A stretch of 64,000 bases of DNA from Chryseobacterium jejuense (GCF_900100075.1 NZ_FNEG01000004.1:372001-436000), one strand, 5' to 3'. Shown: positions 1-9,341, counted from the first letter of the stretch. Numbers and translations: made by a program. The notes: generated by a model not told the origin, from the letters alone.

Positions 1-133
1 CAACAGAAACAGAAGGATAAAAGGGAATATTTTCATCATTATTAATCTTATTTTTAAAAATACAAAAAATAGGATGAATGGAATATCCCCGATAATAGGT
101 ACTTTTAAGAAGTGAAAAAAAGTAAAAACAAGG

Positions 134-1000
134 ATGAAAAAAACAATACTTTCAATACTTTTATCGGTCCCCTGCCTTTGGGTCAATGCTCAAAAATACA
201 ATGAGCTTTATCCTCAGAAGAAAGCTAATGGATATATCGGCTATTACCTTTCGGATGGAACCAATGTTATTCCGCCTCAGTTTTGCTCAGCCACTTATAA
301 TACAGACGGCTATTATCTGGTTTCAAAAGCAGAACATGAATATAATGAAGCCGGAAGAAGAAAGGAAGAACATATTCCCGGTACAGAAAAGTATGGTATT
401 CTCAACAGCAAAGGAGAATGGGTTATAGGGCTAGACAATACTTACAGCTCAATAGGTATATCCAGTGGGTTTATAAAGGTGACTAAAAATGACCTCAGCG
501 GTATTGTTAATGATAAAAATGAAATATTAATTCCCATAGAATATGAGCAACTGGATCCGATGTACAGTACACTTATTTCTGCAAAAAAGAATGGTAAAGA
601 AGGAATCATAGATATTCAGAATAAGACTCTTGTTCCGTTTCTATATGATACAATTTATGGGTTTCATTTTATGAATGATAAAAACCAGTTTTATTCTATC
701 GTAAGGATTGGAGACCAATACGGAGTGGTTGATAAAAATGGGAAATATGTCATCAAGCTAAGTGATGTTGAGCTCGTATCCTTAACAGACACTACGGTTA
801 TTATCCGGAAAAATGGTTTATTTGGTTTATCGGATTTCCAAATGAAAACCATTATCCCATTAGAATATAATGATGCCTATCTTTATGGTCAGGAATTATT
901 TTTCCAGAAAGATAATGTCAATTATTACTTCAGCCCGATAGGAAAATTGCTAAGAAAGGAAAAAGCAGGATCGGAAAAAGAAAATGGATTAAAAGACTGA
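134..1000 (+). CDS. WG-repeat secreted protein
   Basis: The 288-residue product starts with a signal peptide (about residues 1-19, cleaved near VNAQ) and is otherwise built of about six short repeats of the WG type: a GI/GV/GL turn, a polar loop (NSKGE, NDKNE, DKNGK) and an I-P-x-x-Y strand (IPIEYE, VPFLYD, IPLEYN). WG repeats are widespread in Bacteroidota secreted proteins and are thought to fold as beta-rich solenoids or propellers, without a known reaction. The next gene starts 9 bp downstream on the same strand, so the two are probably co-transcribed. The start is supported by an AAGG just upstream of ATG. Function unknown. Confidence 0.85.
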   Translation: MKKTILSILLSVPCLWVNAQKYNELYPQKKANGYIGYYLSDGTNVIPPQFCSATYNTDGYYLVSKAEHEYNEAGRRKEEHIPGTEKYGILNSKGEWVIGLDNTYSSIGISSGFIKVTKNDLSGIVNDKNEILIPIEYEQLDPMYSTLISAKKNGKEGIIDIQNKTLVPFLYDTIYGFHFMNDKNQFYSIVRIGDQYGVVDKNGKYVIKLSDVELVSLTDTTVIIRKNGLFGLSDFQMKTIIPLEYNDAYLYGQELFFQKDNVNYYFSPIGKLLRKEKAGSEKENGLKD

Positions 1001-1009
1001 TTTAAATTA

Positions 1010-1441
1010 ATGAAACACTCTATATTATTCTTTATTGCCTTAATTTCAGGAATATTTCTGTCATCGGCACAGACTTTAACATCCTCTGAAATTTGGTATA
1101 CTCTTATTCCAAACAAGATGAATACAGACAGCCTTTTAACAAAGAAAGGATTTAAAATGAAATATTCAGGACCGAAGAAACTTGGTGGAAACATCGCGTG
1201 TTATTTCAATAAAAAATTTGATGAATGGCTGTTCATTCATGATAACGAACAGGGGCAAACCACCAGTGTTTATTATCTTCTGCCTACATTAAAAAAATAT
1301 AAGCACAATCAGGTTGAAAAGAAGCTGTTGTTACAAGGTGAAGAGGTTACTCCAATGGGAAAAACCTATCAGGAAAACAAAATTTATTACCAGCTTATTT
1401 ATACTTTTGAAAAATTTAAAGCACCTCCTGTAACGGAATAA
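1010..1441 (+). CDS. small secreted protein of unknown function
   Basis: A 143-residue protein with a clear signal peptide (residues 1-21, ending SSAQ) and a mixed alpha/beta mature part rich in Lys and Tyr. I do not recognise a family. It sits 9 bp after the WG-repeat gene and 21 bp before a lipoprotein gene on the same strand, so the three look like one transcription unit of cell-envelope proteins. No catalytic motif is visible. Confidence 0.75.
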   Translation: MKHSILFFIALISGIFLSSAQTLTSSEIWYTLIPNKMNTDSLLTKKGFKMKYSGPKKLGGNIACYFNKKFDEWLFIHDNEQGQTTSVYYLLPTLKKYKHNQVEKKLLLQGEEVTPMGKTYQENKIYYQLIYTFEKFKAPPVTE

Positions 1442-1462
1442 CCATAACTGAATATCACGCAG

Positions 1463-2200
1463 ATGAAATTAACAACAATCATTATTCTCCTATCAGCAAT
1501 CGTTTTACATAGCTGCAATAAAAGCAATCAGGTTTCCGGAACCTATGTTGCCCAGTCTGTCATGCGTCCGATGTACAATGGTTGTTGTACTGCTACTGAA
1601 GTGCTGCACTTAAATAATGACCATACGTTTAATGTTTATCATCAAAATGACCAGGGTGATTATCTCACTAAGGATGTTACATCAGGAAATTATGATCTGA
1701 AACAGGATATGATCTCTTTTAAACCGGACTCTTTGAATCAGCATTATGATTATTCAAACATAAAATATAAAGTACCTGCTTCGGATGACCATGTGAATTC
1801 TCTCATCAAACAAGGCAGTGAATCCCAGAAGTTCTATAAAATTGATTTTAAACAAGCAGATTCTCTATATATTCATCGCTACAGTCATACCAACTGGGAT
1901 CAGGAAAGCATTACCATCAAAAAGGATGGGACTGTTCATTATATCCGACATTCACAGGATAAAAACAGGAATCCTGTTGATATTTCCAAGCATAAAAAGC
2001 TCACTCAGGAACAATTTCAACAATACATTGAAACCCTTTCACAAAGCAGACTGTTTCAAGCAGCAACAACCTCCGAAAAATACAGTGTTACCTTTTCTTT
2101 GGCCATCAAAGAATATGATATCGTGATTCAGGACCAAAATAATATTGATGAGAAACTGTATAATTTTTTCTTTGAAACGGTACTGAGCTGGGTAAAGTAA
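1463..2200 (+). CDS. lipoprotein of unknown function
   Basis: A 245-residue lipoprotein: hydrophobic leader followed by the lipobox LHSC with Cys at residue 18. The mature part has a GTY...HTF-type beta pattern (GNYDL, LHLNNDHTF), like small lipocalin-like or META-like barrels that Bacteroidota place in the envelope. A GCC pair of cysteines lies near residue 42. Last gene of the three-gene run that begins at 134. It ends 7 bp from the stop of a convergent gene, with no clear terminator between. Confidence 0.75.
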   Translation: MKLTTIIILLSAIVLHSCNKSNQVSGTYVAQSVMRPMYNGCCTATEVLHLNNDHTFNVYHQNDQGDYLTKDVTSGNYDLKQDMISFKPDSLNQHYDYSNIKYKVPASDDHVNSLIKQGSESQKFYKIDFKQADSLYIHRYSHTNWDQESITIKKDGTVHYIRHSQDKNRNPVDISKHKKLTQEQFQQYIETLSQSRLFQAATTSEKYSVTFSLAIKEYDIVIQDQNNIDEKLYNFFFETVLSWVK

Positions 2201-2207
2201 ATGCCCG

Positions 2208-2939
2208 TTACCACTGTGATGGTCTGGGTACTCCGTATTTCACACATTCTGCTACAAATATATCCAGCATAGGACGGTCTGATATTGTAAAAAAGTATAT
2301 TTTGCCTTTTACTTTCATTTTTATAAAGTAGCCATTACGTGGAGCGCTGTTAATTGTAAGCTCTGTGATATCCGCCCATAATAAAGTCAAAACCCTCCCT
2401 AATTTAAATACATACAATCCGGACTGGCTAACAATAAAAGGAGGTGACATGGTAAATCGATCTACTCCGTTCATAGCTTGGTTTACATCCAGCATCGTTT
2501 CAAAATCTGTCTGGTTCAGGCTTAATATTACACTTTTATAGCTTTGCAGCATCTTTCTTTTCAGCAATGAAATCATAAAGAAAAACAATCCGCACATTCC
2601 CAGCATTCCACCCATCAACAAATTGTTATCTCCGATCCGGGCATCATAGCTTTCTTTATCTAATATTCCTTTATAATGTAAGGTATCAAACCAGGCGTAA
2701 AAAACAGGACTGATAAAAGCAAGAACCATAAAAACAAGAAGAATGATGCTTATAGTACGCTGCCTGGTCTCCATCTTTGTAAGATAATCTTCCCTTTTCT
2801 TAATGGCCGACTGATCCAAAGGCTGGGTCTGAAAATCTGTACCTGAAAATGTATTGACCTGCTGTGGCCTGGAAAGTATTCCAATGAACAATACCGCAAA
2901 AACGATGAAAAAAATGAAGAGAACTACAGTGGGAGTCAT
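2208..2939 (-). CDS. membrane protein of unknown function
   Basis: A 243-residue protein with an N-terminal membrane segment (about residues 4-22) and two more near residues 63-85 and 107-127, then a soluble C-terminal half of about 115 residues with alternating hydrophobic strands that resembles a PH-like or YcxB-like cytoplasmic domain. No family is certain. Convergent with the lipoprotein gene at 1463-2200; apparently monocistronic. Confidence 0.7.
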   Translation of the reverse strand: MTPTVVLFIFFIVFAVLFIGILSRPQQVNTFSGTDFQTQPLDQSAIKKREDYLTKMETRQRTISIILLVFMVLAFISPVFYAWFDTLHYKGILDKESYDARIGDNNLLMGGMLGMCGLFFFMISLLKRKMLQSYKSVILSLNQTDFETMLDVNQAMNGVDRFTMSPPFIVSQSGLYVFKLGRVLTLLWADITELTINSAPRNGYFIKMKVKGKIYFFTISDRPMLDIFVAECVKYGVPRPSQW

Positions 2940-3239
2940 ATGGTATACTAATATTTTTTACCTGATTAAGCATTTTCTCACCCGGATTCAATAATCTAAG
3001 CAAAAACAGGTTTTGATTGTGTTGGGTTTCTAAGCAAGCGAACTTATGAAAAAAAACTGTTATAAAAGGTTTTTATTAAAAAAGGATGGAAGCCAGAAGA
3101 TGAAAGCAGGAAGTTACTATGAGTCTGGTAATTATTTTTGATTTACAATATAATTTTGTTTGTCAATTGGACTTCAGTAGTTTTTCTCGTCCTCCTTCAT
3201 TAAAAGTTAAAATATTATCTTCGTAAAAAATTTGACAAT

Positions 3240-3785
3240 ATGAAAAAAATGATATTTCTGGCTTCGGCTGTTCTGGTATTAAATTCATGTGTGGTAAGAA
3301 CTGCCACTAAAGTGGTGTCAGGAGCTGTAAATATAGGCTACAAGGCAGTAAAAGGAACTGTTAATGGAATTAGCTGGGCTGTAAGCAAAGCTAAGGGGAA
3401 AATAGATGAAGACCGTTTAGACGGAACCTGGAAAGTGGTAGGAGTTTATAAAGGTTCTTTCGAAGATTTTACCAAAGATCAGAATCCGGAAAGCACATTT
3501 TCTTCAGAATGTACAGAAGGCTTTGACCAAATGATTTTTAAAGCCAATAAATCTAAATTCAAACCGGTACATTGCAGTACTGATAAAGAAGATTGGGTAA
3601 AATACTCGTTAGAATTCGGGAAAAACCCTATTACCAAAGAAAAGGAAAACTATATTGAATACAATTCCAATAACTATATTTCAGTGATTGATGTGAATAG
3701 CAAAACAATGGTCCTGGAAGGTAACCTGATGCCTAAGCTGGCATTTTCCGGTGCCAAATTATATCTTTTGGAAAAGGTAAAATAA
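3240..3785 (+). CDS. lipocalin-like lipoprotein
   Basis: A 181-residue lipoprotein with lipobox LNSC (Cys 17). An amphipathic stretch rich in Gly, Val and Lys (about residues 22-57) leads into a lipocalin-like domain that opens with LDGTWKVVGVYKG and ends with the strand LAFSGAKLYLLEKV. Two cysteines (in SSECTEG and VHCSTD) could form a disulfide. Such domains often bind small hydrophobic ligands, but nothing here identifies one. A strong terminator follows at 3791-3825. Confidence 0.75.
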   Translation: MKKMIFLASAVLVLNSCVVRTATKVVSGAVNIGYKAVKGTVNGISWAVSKAKGKIDEDRLDGTWKVVGVYKGSFEDFTKDQNPESTFSSECTEGFDQMIFKANKSKFKPVHCSTDKEDWVKYSLEFGKNPITKEKENYIEYNSNNYISVIDVNSKTMVLEGNLMPKLAFSGAKLYLLEKVK

Positions 3786-3790
3786 AATCA

Positions 3791-3825
3791 TAAAGCCTGT
3801 CTCTCATTTTGAAGACAGGCTTTTT
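3791..3825 (+). terminator. intrinsic terminator after lipocalin-like gene
   Basis: AAAGCCTGTCT pairs exactly with AGACAGGCTTT across a 9-base loop and is followed by a T run. It starts 6 bp after the stop at 3785. Confidence 0.85.
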
Positions 3826-3872
3826 ATTTATAGGAAGGTTATGTGTTTCTATCTAAAGCTTTCATGTTTTTA

Positions 3873-4000
3873 AAACGCAAAGGATTAAAGTTGATACTTT
3901 ATAGTTTTAAGCAAGCTAAGAGGGGAATCGATTAAAAATCGATCCTGATGAAGTTGTATGGTTATACAATATCTAGAAAATAAAAACTTTGCGTTTTAAA
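3873..4000. repeat. inverted CTTTGCGTTTTAAA pair before the array
   Basis: TTTAAAACGCAAAG near 3870-3884 is the reverse complement of CTTTGCGTTTTAAA near 3987-4000, the sequence that opens each unit of the 205-bp array. Between them lies a perfect hairpin, ATCGATT-AAA-AATCGAT, near 3926-3943. This may be the founding or boundary element of the array. Confidence 0.6.
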
Positions 4001-5303
4001 TTTATCTCGCGCTGATTTCGCTGATGAAGCAGATCTAAAAATATATGCCTAATCTCCTTGATCTAAGAGAGATTTGTATCATTTGGAAAAAGATAAAGTA
4101 ATTTTGAAAATGCAAGTGTTATCCTTCTGCTTCTTCAGCGGCTTTGCCGCATTACTTTGCTTCCTTGAAATACAACATTTAGAAAATAAAACTTTGCGTT
4201 TTAAATTTATCTCGCGCTGATTTCGCTGATGAAGCAGATTTAAAAATACATGCCTAATCTCCTCGATCTAAGAGAGATTTGTATCATTTGGAAAAAGATA
4301 AAGTAATTTTGAAAATGCAAGTGTTATCCTTCTGCTTCTTCAGCGGCTTTGCCACATTACTTTGCTTCCTTGAAATACAACATTTAGAAAATAAAACTTT
4401 GCGTTTTAAATTTATCTCGCGCTGATTTCGCTGATGAAGCAGATCTAAAAGTATCTGCATAATCTCCTTGATCTAAGAGAGATTTGTATCATTTGGAAAA
4501 AGATAAAGTAATTTTGAAAATGCAAGTGTTATCCTTCTGCTTCTTCAGCGGCTTTGCCGCATTACTTTGCTTCCTTGAAATACAACATTTAGAAAATAAA
4601 ACTTTGCGTTTTAAATTTATCTCGCGCTGATTTCGCTGATCAAGCAGATCTAAAAGTATCTGCATAATCTCCTTGATCTAAGAGAGATTTGTATCATTTG
4701 GAAAAAGATAAAGCAATTTTGATGATGCAAGTGTTATCCTTCTGCTTCTTCAGCGGCTTTGCCGCCTTACTTTGCTTCCTTAAAATATAACATCTAGAAA
4801 ATAAAACTTTGCGTTTTAATTTTATCTCTCGCTGATTTTGCTGATAAAGCAGATCTAAAAGTATCTGCGTAATCTCCTCGATTTGTGAGAGATTTGTATC
4901 ATTTGGAAAAAGATAAAGTAATTTTGATGATGCAAGTATTATCCTTCTGCTTCTTCAGCGGCTTTGCCGCATTACTTTGCTTCCTTAAAATATAACATCT
5001 AGAAAATAAAACTTTGCGTTTTAATTTTATCTCTCGCTGATTTCGCTGATCAAGCAGATCTAAAAGTATCTGCATAATCTCCTTGATCTAAGAGAGATTT
5101 GTATCATTTGGAAAAAGATAAAGTAATTTTGAAAATGCAAGTGTTATCCTTCTGCTTCTTCAGCGGCTTTGCCGCATTACTTTGCTTCCTTGAAATACAA
5201 CATTTAGAAAATAAAACTTTGCGTTTTAAATTTATCTCGCGCTGATTTCGCTGATGAAGCAGATCTAAAAATACATGCCTAATCTCCTCGATCTGTGAGA
5301 GAA
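3965..5303. repeat. 205-bp tandem repeat array, about 6.5 copies
   Basis: The string ACTTTGCGTT recurs at 3986, 4191, 4396, 4601, 4806, 5011 and 5216, exactly 205 bp apart each time. Six units are complete and a seventh of about 88 bp ends in GTGAGAG at 5303. Each unit contains a TCGCGCTGATTTCGCTGAT block and the hairpin GCGGC-TTT-GCCGC (first copy 4138-4150), perfect in five of six units. Units differ by only a few substitutions; the copies near 4.7-5.0 kb share variants such as TGATGATGC. Since 205 is not a multiple of 3, and stops occur in all frames, it is not coding. The array lies directly behind the 3' end of the minus-strand hydrolase gene. Confidence 0.97.
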
Positions 5304-5307
5304 AAAA

Positions 5308-6792
5308 TTATTTATTTTCTATTTCAACAATTTTCTTTCCTTCTTCACCCAGATAATGAAGAACCAACTTTTCATAGACTTTAGAACCGTCATCGGTATT
5401 GGTAAAGATGACAATCCCTTTTCCTGATTTTGGAAGAGCAAATGCAATACATCGTGTCCCTTGGTCAGCACCTCCATGAGCTAATGCATAATCTCCATTA
5501 CCAAGCTCATATACTTCAAAACCTAATCCGAAATATTTATTATCTCTTATTTTCACCTGTTGTTTGATCATTTCCCTAAATATTTCAGGCTTCAGATTTC
5601 CACCTTTCATGATATTGACCATAAAATTCCCTAAATCTTCTATCGTAGTGTGTAGGTCGTCAGCAGCATTAGCCACTTTGTTTTTTTCTATCGGATAAGG
5701 TTTACCATCCTTATCATATCCAATGGCAAATCTTGATTCATCGGTATTTTGATCCCAGATATAATTGGTATCATTCATTTTGAGTGGTTTAAAAATCAAT
5801 TCTTTGGCAAGCTGATCAAGCGATTTACCAAATTTCTTTTCTAAAGCTTTTCTTAGGTATTCAAACCCTTCCCCTGAATATTGATATTTCGTTCCCGGAT
5901 CAAACTGAAAATGCAGTTTCTTGTCAGCATTCATCCATCTCCAGTTGGGAAAGCCTGTTTGATGGGTAAGAATAATTCTGGTGGTTAATTTCTTATGTCT
6001 CGGGTCATTAGCAAGATCCGGATCTATCCAATACTGATCAAGAGGTTCATCCAGATTCCATTTCCCTAAACTTACCAGATGCAGTGTAACCATGGTAGTT
6101 ATGGGTTTGGTAATAGAAGCTACATTGAAATAGGTGTTATAAGGAGCCGAAATTCCTTTTTTTATTTCTCCTAAAACTTTTACCTGCTTCAATGCTCCGC
6201 CTTCAATGATTCCTAATCCTACAGTTGGAATTTTATTTTCTTTCAGCCAGTTTTCAATAGCTTGGTCATCTTCAAAAACATTCTCATCATTGGCTTTTTT
6301 TGCCTGATGGTCGAAACTAAGTGATCTTTTCAGCTTCCACTCGCCATTTTCTTTAACCCATACATGCGTAAATTTAGCAGAACCTGTTAGTTTTTCTAGC
6401 TGATTGGTTTCTTTTTCATAAAACAGATGATCTCCGTTTTGAATAACGGCATATACTTCTCCTTCTTTATACATTGGGTAAACTTCAGTACTTTTTTCGA
6501 CTAAGGCTCTCCTTGCCTTATATGTTTTCAATGGTCTGCATAACCCGTTTTTAAAATCGATCATAAATTTCTTTTTATCAGAAAAGCCATCTTTATCGTG
6601 ATAAAATTCAAGCTGGTCACTGAGTATATTTTCCATTTGACCAACATTACAAGTATTGAAGCCTACCGAAAAAAGCAAGCTGTCTCTGGACATAATTGTT
6701 TTGTATAAAGCATCAGTCTTTTCTATTTGTGCATGAACATTGCTAAAGAAAGCGATAAAAAATAGGAGTATAAAACGAGTATACTTTGTCAT
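5308..6792 (-). CDS. DUF4440 + serine beta-lactamase-like hydrolase
   Basis: Secreted two-domain protein of 494 residues. After a signal peptide (residues 1-21) comes an NTF2-like DUF4440 domain (about 25-165), then a class C beta-lactamase/DD-peptidase-like serine hydrolase domain. The nucleophile motif SITK is near residue 226, YSG near 305 and HGG near 438, so the active site is intact. Such enzymes act as esterases or peptidases and are not necessarily antibiotic resistance determinants. The longer frame to 6810 needs a TTG start and puts six residues before the signal peptide, so the ATG at 6792 is preferred. Its stop is 4 bp from the 205-bp array, which would be its 3' untranslated region. 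Confidence 0.85.
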   Translation of the reverse strand: MTKYTRFILLFFIAFFSNVHAQIEKTDALYKTIMSRDSLLFSVGFNTCNVGQMENILSDQLEFYHDKDGFSDKKKFMIDFKNGLCRPLKTYKARRALVEKSTEVYPMYKEGEVYAVIQNGDHLFYEKETNQLEKLTGSAKFTHVWVKENGEWKLKRSLSFDHQAKKANDENVFEDDQAIENWLKENKIPTVGLGIIEGGALKQVKVLGEIKKGISAPYNTYFNVASITKPITTMVTLHLVSLGKWNLDEPLDQYWIDPDLANDPRHKKLTTRIILTHQTGFPNWRWMNADKKLHFQFDPGTKYQYSGEGFEYLRKALEKKFGKSLDQLAKELIFKPLKMNDTNYIWDQNTDESRFAIGYDKDGKPYPIEKNKVANAADDLHTTIEDLGNFMVNIMKGGNLKPEIFREMIKQQVKIRDNKYFGLGFEVYELGNGDYALAHGGADQGTRCIAFALPKSGKGIVIFTNTDDGSKVYEKLVLHYLGEEGKKIVEIENK

Positions 6793-6880
6793 TGTTAATA
6801 TTTTTGACAAAGATTATATTTTCATCAGTTTTATTCCTAAAAATGGACCTGACAAAAACCCGACAAAGCACTAACAACAC

Positions 6881-7465
6881 CTATATCATGCTGAATTTCA
6901 ACCGAAAATACAATTTCTTATTTCGATCAATCTCTGCAGCATTACGAAGAATGATGAAGACATTAGAGAGTACAATCAGGATCATAATGATCAAGGTAAG
7001 TTTCGGTCCAGGCTTGAAAAAGATTCCCAGCATGAAAACAATAGGTGCCATCACCGTCCATATCATCTGAACTGAAATAATTTCTCTCACCAAGTTATTT
7101 CTCTGCTTCATTGTAAACATCAGAATAAGCGGAACAAGAATATTGAGTGGTGGTAACAGAGTAAATAATAACGAAGAAAGGTTGATGATTTTAACAAGAG
7201 AATAATTAATCTCAGGCTGCTGTTCTTCTTTCACTTCCGCAATAATCTCAGGAAATACCTCATTATCTGTATCTGGACTTATAATAGAATCCTGTAATGA
7301 TGTTTCTTCTATTTCCAATGCTTTCGCCAATGCCCTTAAAGTATGTCCTTTAGGATCTGTACCTGCTTCAATCCGTTGAATGGTTCTCACAGAAATTTTA
7401 GATTTTTCTGAAAGTTCTTCCTGGGTCAGATTCTTCTGTTCTCTTGCAGCTTTTAATTTGGACAT
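6881..7465 (-). CDS. XRE-type HTH protein with membrane C-terminus
   Basis: A 194-residue protein whose first 60 residues are a Cro/C1-type helix-turn-helix (LTQEELSEKSKISVRTIQRIEAG). A Glu-rich linker follows and then three to four hydrophobic segments (about residues 92-170) like those of DUF4870 membrane proteins. This HTH-membrane layout is common in Flavobacteriia and suggests a membrane-tethered regulator. It lies just upstream of the serine hydrolase gene on the same strand, 88 bp apart, and might regulate it. Confidence 0.8.
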   Translation of the reverse strand: MSKLKAAREQKNLTQEELSEKSKISVRTIQRIEAGTDPKGHTLRALAKALEIEETSLQDSIISPDTDNEVFPEIIAEVKEEQQPEINYSLVKIINLSSLLFTLLPPLNILVPLILMFTMKQRNNLVREIISVQMIWTVMAPIVFMLGIFFKPGPKLTLIIMILIVLSNVFIILRNAAEIDRNKKLYFRLKFSMI

Positions 7466-7717
7466 GGATTACTTAAAAAGGTTCATTGATTATCTTGGCT
7501 AATTTACGTTTTTTTCAATATTTGAATTAGACACCATTTGTTGGTTGTTTTTTTGTAACAGAAGAGATTGTAAAGGCTTATAATAGAATGAATGAGAACG
7601 TTATCAATAAGGTTTCATTCAGTAAATAAACATTATAAATTCATGTTTTTTTTTGAATGATTTTCATGAATGTATTGTACATTATTTCAAGAAATAGGAC
7701 ATTTGTATAAAAAAATA

Positions 7718-8353
7718 ATGATCCCACTTCAAGATCTCTCATTCTTTATCCTGGCCGCACTTATCTTAGTCATTAGTCCGGGACCTAATATGATTTATCT
7801 GATTTCAAAATCAATAACGCAGGGGAAAAAGTCCGGGTTGATTTCTTTAATGGGAGTTGTGTGTGGCTTTATGTTTCACATCATTATGGTTTCTTTTGGC
7901 TTAACAGCAGTATTATTGGCAGTCCCATTTGCTTATACAGTTCTTAAAACCCTGGGAACGATCTATCTTTTATATCTAGCGTATCAAGCTATTAAACCTA
8001 ACAGTAAAAATATTTTTGATGTTGACAAAAACACATCGTATGATGGTCCTAAAAAGCTTTTCACCGTTGGTTTTTTAACGAATGTTCTCAATCCGAAAGT
8101 GGCTGTTTTTTACCTGTCATTTTTCCCGCAGTTCATTAAACCGGAATATGGTTCTGTTTTAACCCAGAGTCTGGAACTTGGAGTTATTCAGGTACTGGTA
8201 AGTTTTAGCGTTAATTTTATTATCGTATTAACCGCTGCAAGAGTTGCCCTGTTTTTCAATAATAATCCTGCCTGGGTTAAAGTACAAAAGTGGTTTATGG
8301 CAAGTGTGCTCACCTATCTTGCAGTGAAAATGGCTTTCTCTAAAGCAAAATGA
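7718..8353 (+). CDS. LysE/RhtB-family amino-acid exporter
   Basis: A 211-residue inner-membrane protein with about six transmembrane segments and the family signature SPGPNMIYLISKSITQG near residues 18-34; a second family motif, FLTNVLNPKVAVF, lies near residue 123. LysE/RhtB proteins export amino acids or their derivatives by proton exchange; the substrate cannot be told. An upstream in-frame ATG at 7670 would add 16 hydrophilic residues not seen in the family, so the ATG at 7718, preceded by an A-rich leader, is chosen. An AraC regulator gene follows in the same direction. Confidence 0.88.
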   Translation: MIPLQDLSFFILAALILVISPGPNMIYLISKSITQGKKSGLISLMGVVCGFMFHIIMVSFGLTAVLLAVPFAYTVLKTLGTIYLLYLAYQAIKPNSKNIFDVDKNTSYDGPKKLFTVGFLTNVLNPKVAVFYLSFFPQFIKPEYGSVLTQSLELGVIQVLVSFSVNFIIVLTAARVALFFNNNPAWVKVQKWFMASVLTYLAVKMAFSKAK

Positions 8354-8395
8354 GAAACTTGTTCTAGTTTATAAAATAACAATTTAGCATCTTCT

Positions 8396-8416
8396 GTCCC
8401 CACAGGGGATTTTTTA
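8396..8416 (+). terminator. intrinsic terminator after LysE-family gene
   Basis: TCCCC-ACA-GGGGA is followed by TTTTTT, 43 bp after the stop at 8353. The stem is short but GC-only in its core. Confidence 0.7.
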
Positions 8417-8450
8417 TCTTCTGAATTAAAACAGATCTTCCATATTGTTG

Positions 8451-8458
8451 TAGCTTTG
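8451..8458 (+). promoter_or_regulatory. -7 box TAGCTTTG of AraC gene
   Basis: Exact match to the Bacteroidota -7 consensus TAnnTTTG, 19 bp before the ATG at 8478 and downstream of the terminator at 8396-8416. No TTG is seen at the usual -33 spacing. Confidence 0.5.
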
Positions 8459-8477
8459 TAAAATCAGTTTCAAAAAG

Positions 8478-9341
8478 ATGAAGCATACCATTCCTACCTA
8501 CGATCTGAGTGATATTTCCAAACATCGCTTCCATATAAAAAGGATGGATCAGCATACCTATCATACAGAGACAGTCCTTATGGATAAAGGAATCCATCGG
8601 GACAGCCATTATATATTTACTTTCATGGAAAGCGGTCATGTAAGAATGATGGTTGATTTCAATACTATTGAAGCTAAAGATTCTACTATTTTCTGTGTGT
8701 TACCGGGACAGGTACATCAAGGCCTTTTAATGGATAAAGTGAATGGATGGTTTGTAGCCATAAAATCTGATCTGGTTCCGGATGCTGTACGTTCTGTTTT
8801 TGAAGAGTCTATGGAAGGAATACGACCTTTGGCAGTGGAGAAAATATGGGTAGAAAAATTCAATAATGCCGCTGCTATCCTCCATTCTTTTTATACGGAG
8901 GAAATGTTGGCATCCAAAGAAGGTTTTTTAGTGATTCAATCTCTGCTTCATAGCTTTATAGGCATGTTTGCCCTTATCTACTCAAAAGAAAACTATTCTC
9001 AGGCTATCGGTGAAAATCGTTCTTTACAGCTAACACGGGAGTTTAAAATCATGGTTCGGCAAAGCTATAAAACCATGAAAAGTCCATCTGAATATGCTGA
9101 AAAGCTAAATATCTCAAGAGGATATCTCACAGAAGCTATTCGCGAAGTGACCGGTAAACCTGCTCAACACTGGATTCATCAGGAAATTCTAATTGAAGCC
9201 AAGCGATTATTGGCATTTACTCACCTTACAGTAAAGGAAATTGCTTATGAATTGGGTTATAATGACCACACGTATTTTAGCCGTTTATTTTCAAAACTAG
9301 AAGCTCAGTCTCCTTCAGAGTTCAGGAACTCAAACAGATAA
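8478..9341 (+). CDS. AraC-family transcriptional regulator
   Basis: A 287-residue regulator with an N-terminal cupin-like sensor domain (about residues 25-110, with VLPGQVHQ) and a C-terminal double helix-turn-helix of about 95 residues containing LNISRGYLTEAIREVTG and VKEIAYELGYNDHTYFSRLF. It lies between the LysE exporter and the siderophore-interacting flavoprotein gene on the same strand; either could be its target. It has its own -7 box. Confidence 0.9.
   Translation: MKHTIPTYDLSDISKHRFHIKRMDQHTYHTETVLMDKGIHRDSHYIFTFMESGHVRMMVDFNTIEAKDSTIFCVLPGQVHQGLLMDKVNGWFVAIKSDLVPDAVRSVFEESMEGIRPLAVEKIWVEKFNNAAAILHSFYTEEMLASKEGFLVIQSLLHSFIGMFALIYSKENYSQAIGENRSLQLTREFKIMVRQSYKTMKSPSEYAEKLNISRGYLTEAIREVTGKPAQHWIHQEILIEAKRLLAFTHLTVKEIAYELGYNDHTYFSRLFSKLEAQSPSEFRNSNR

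Noticed and set aside
3965-5303. Idea of a CRISPR array
   Set aside because: Units of 205 bp without alternating spacers, and no cas genes in the window, exclude this.
5308-6792. Reading the serine hydrolase as an antibiotic-resistance beta-lactamase
   Set aside because: The motifs fit the broad class C-like serine hydrolase family with a DUF4440 domain; nothing shows beta-lactam cleavage.
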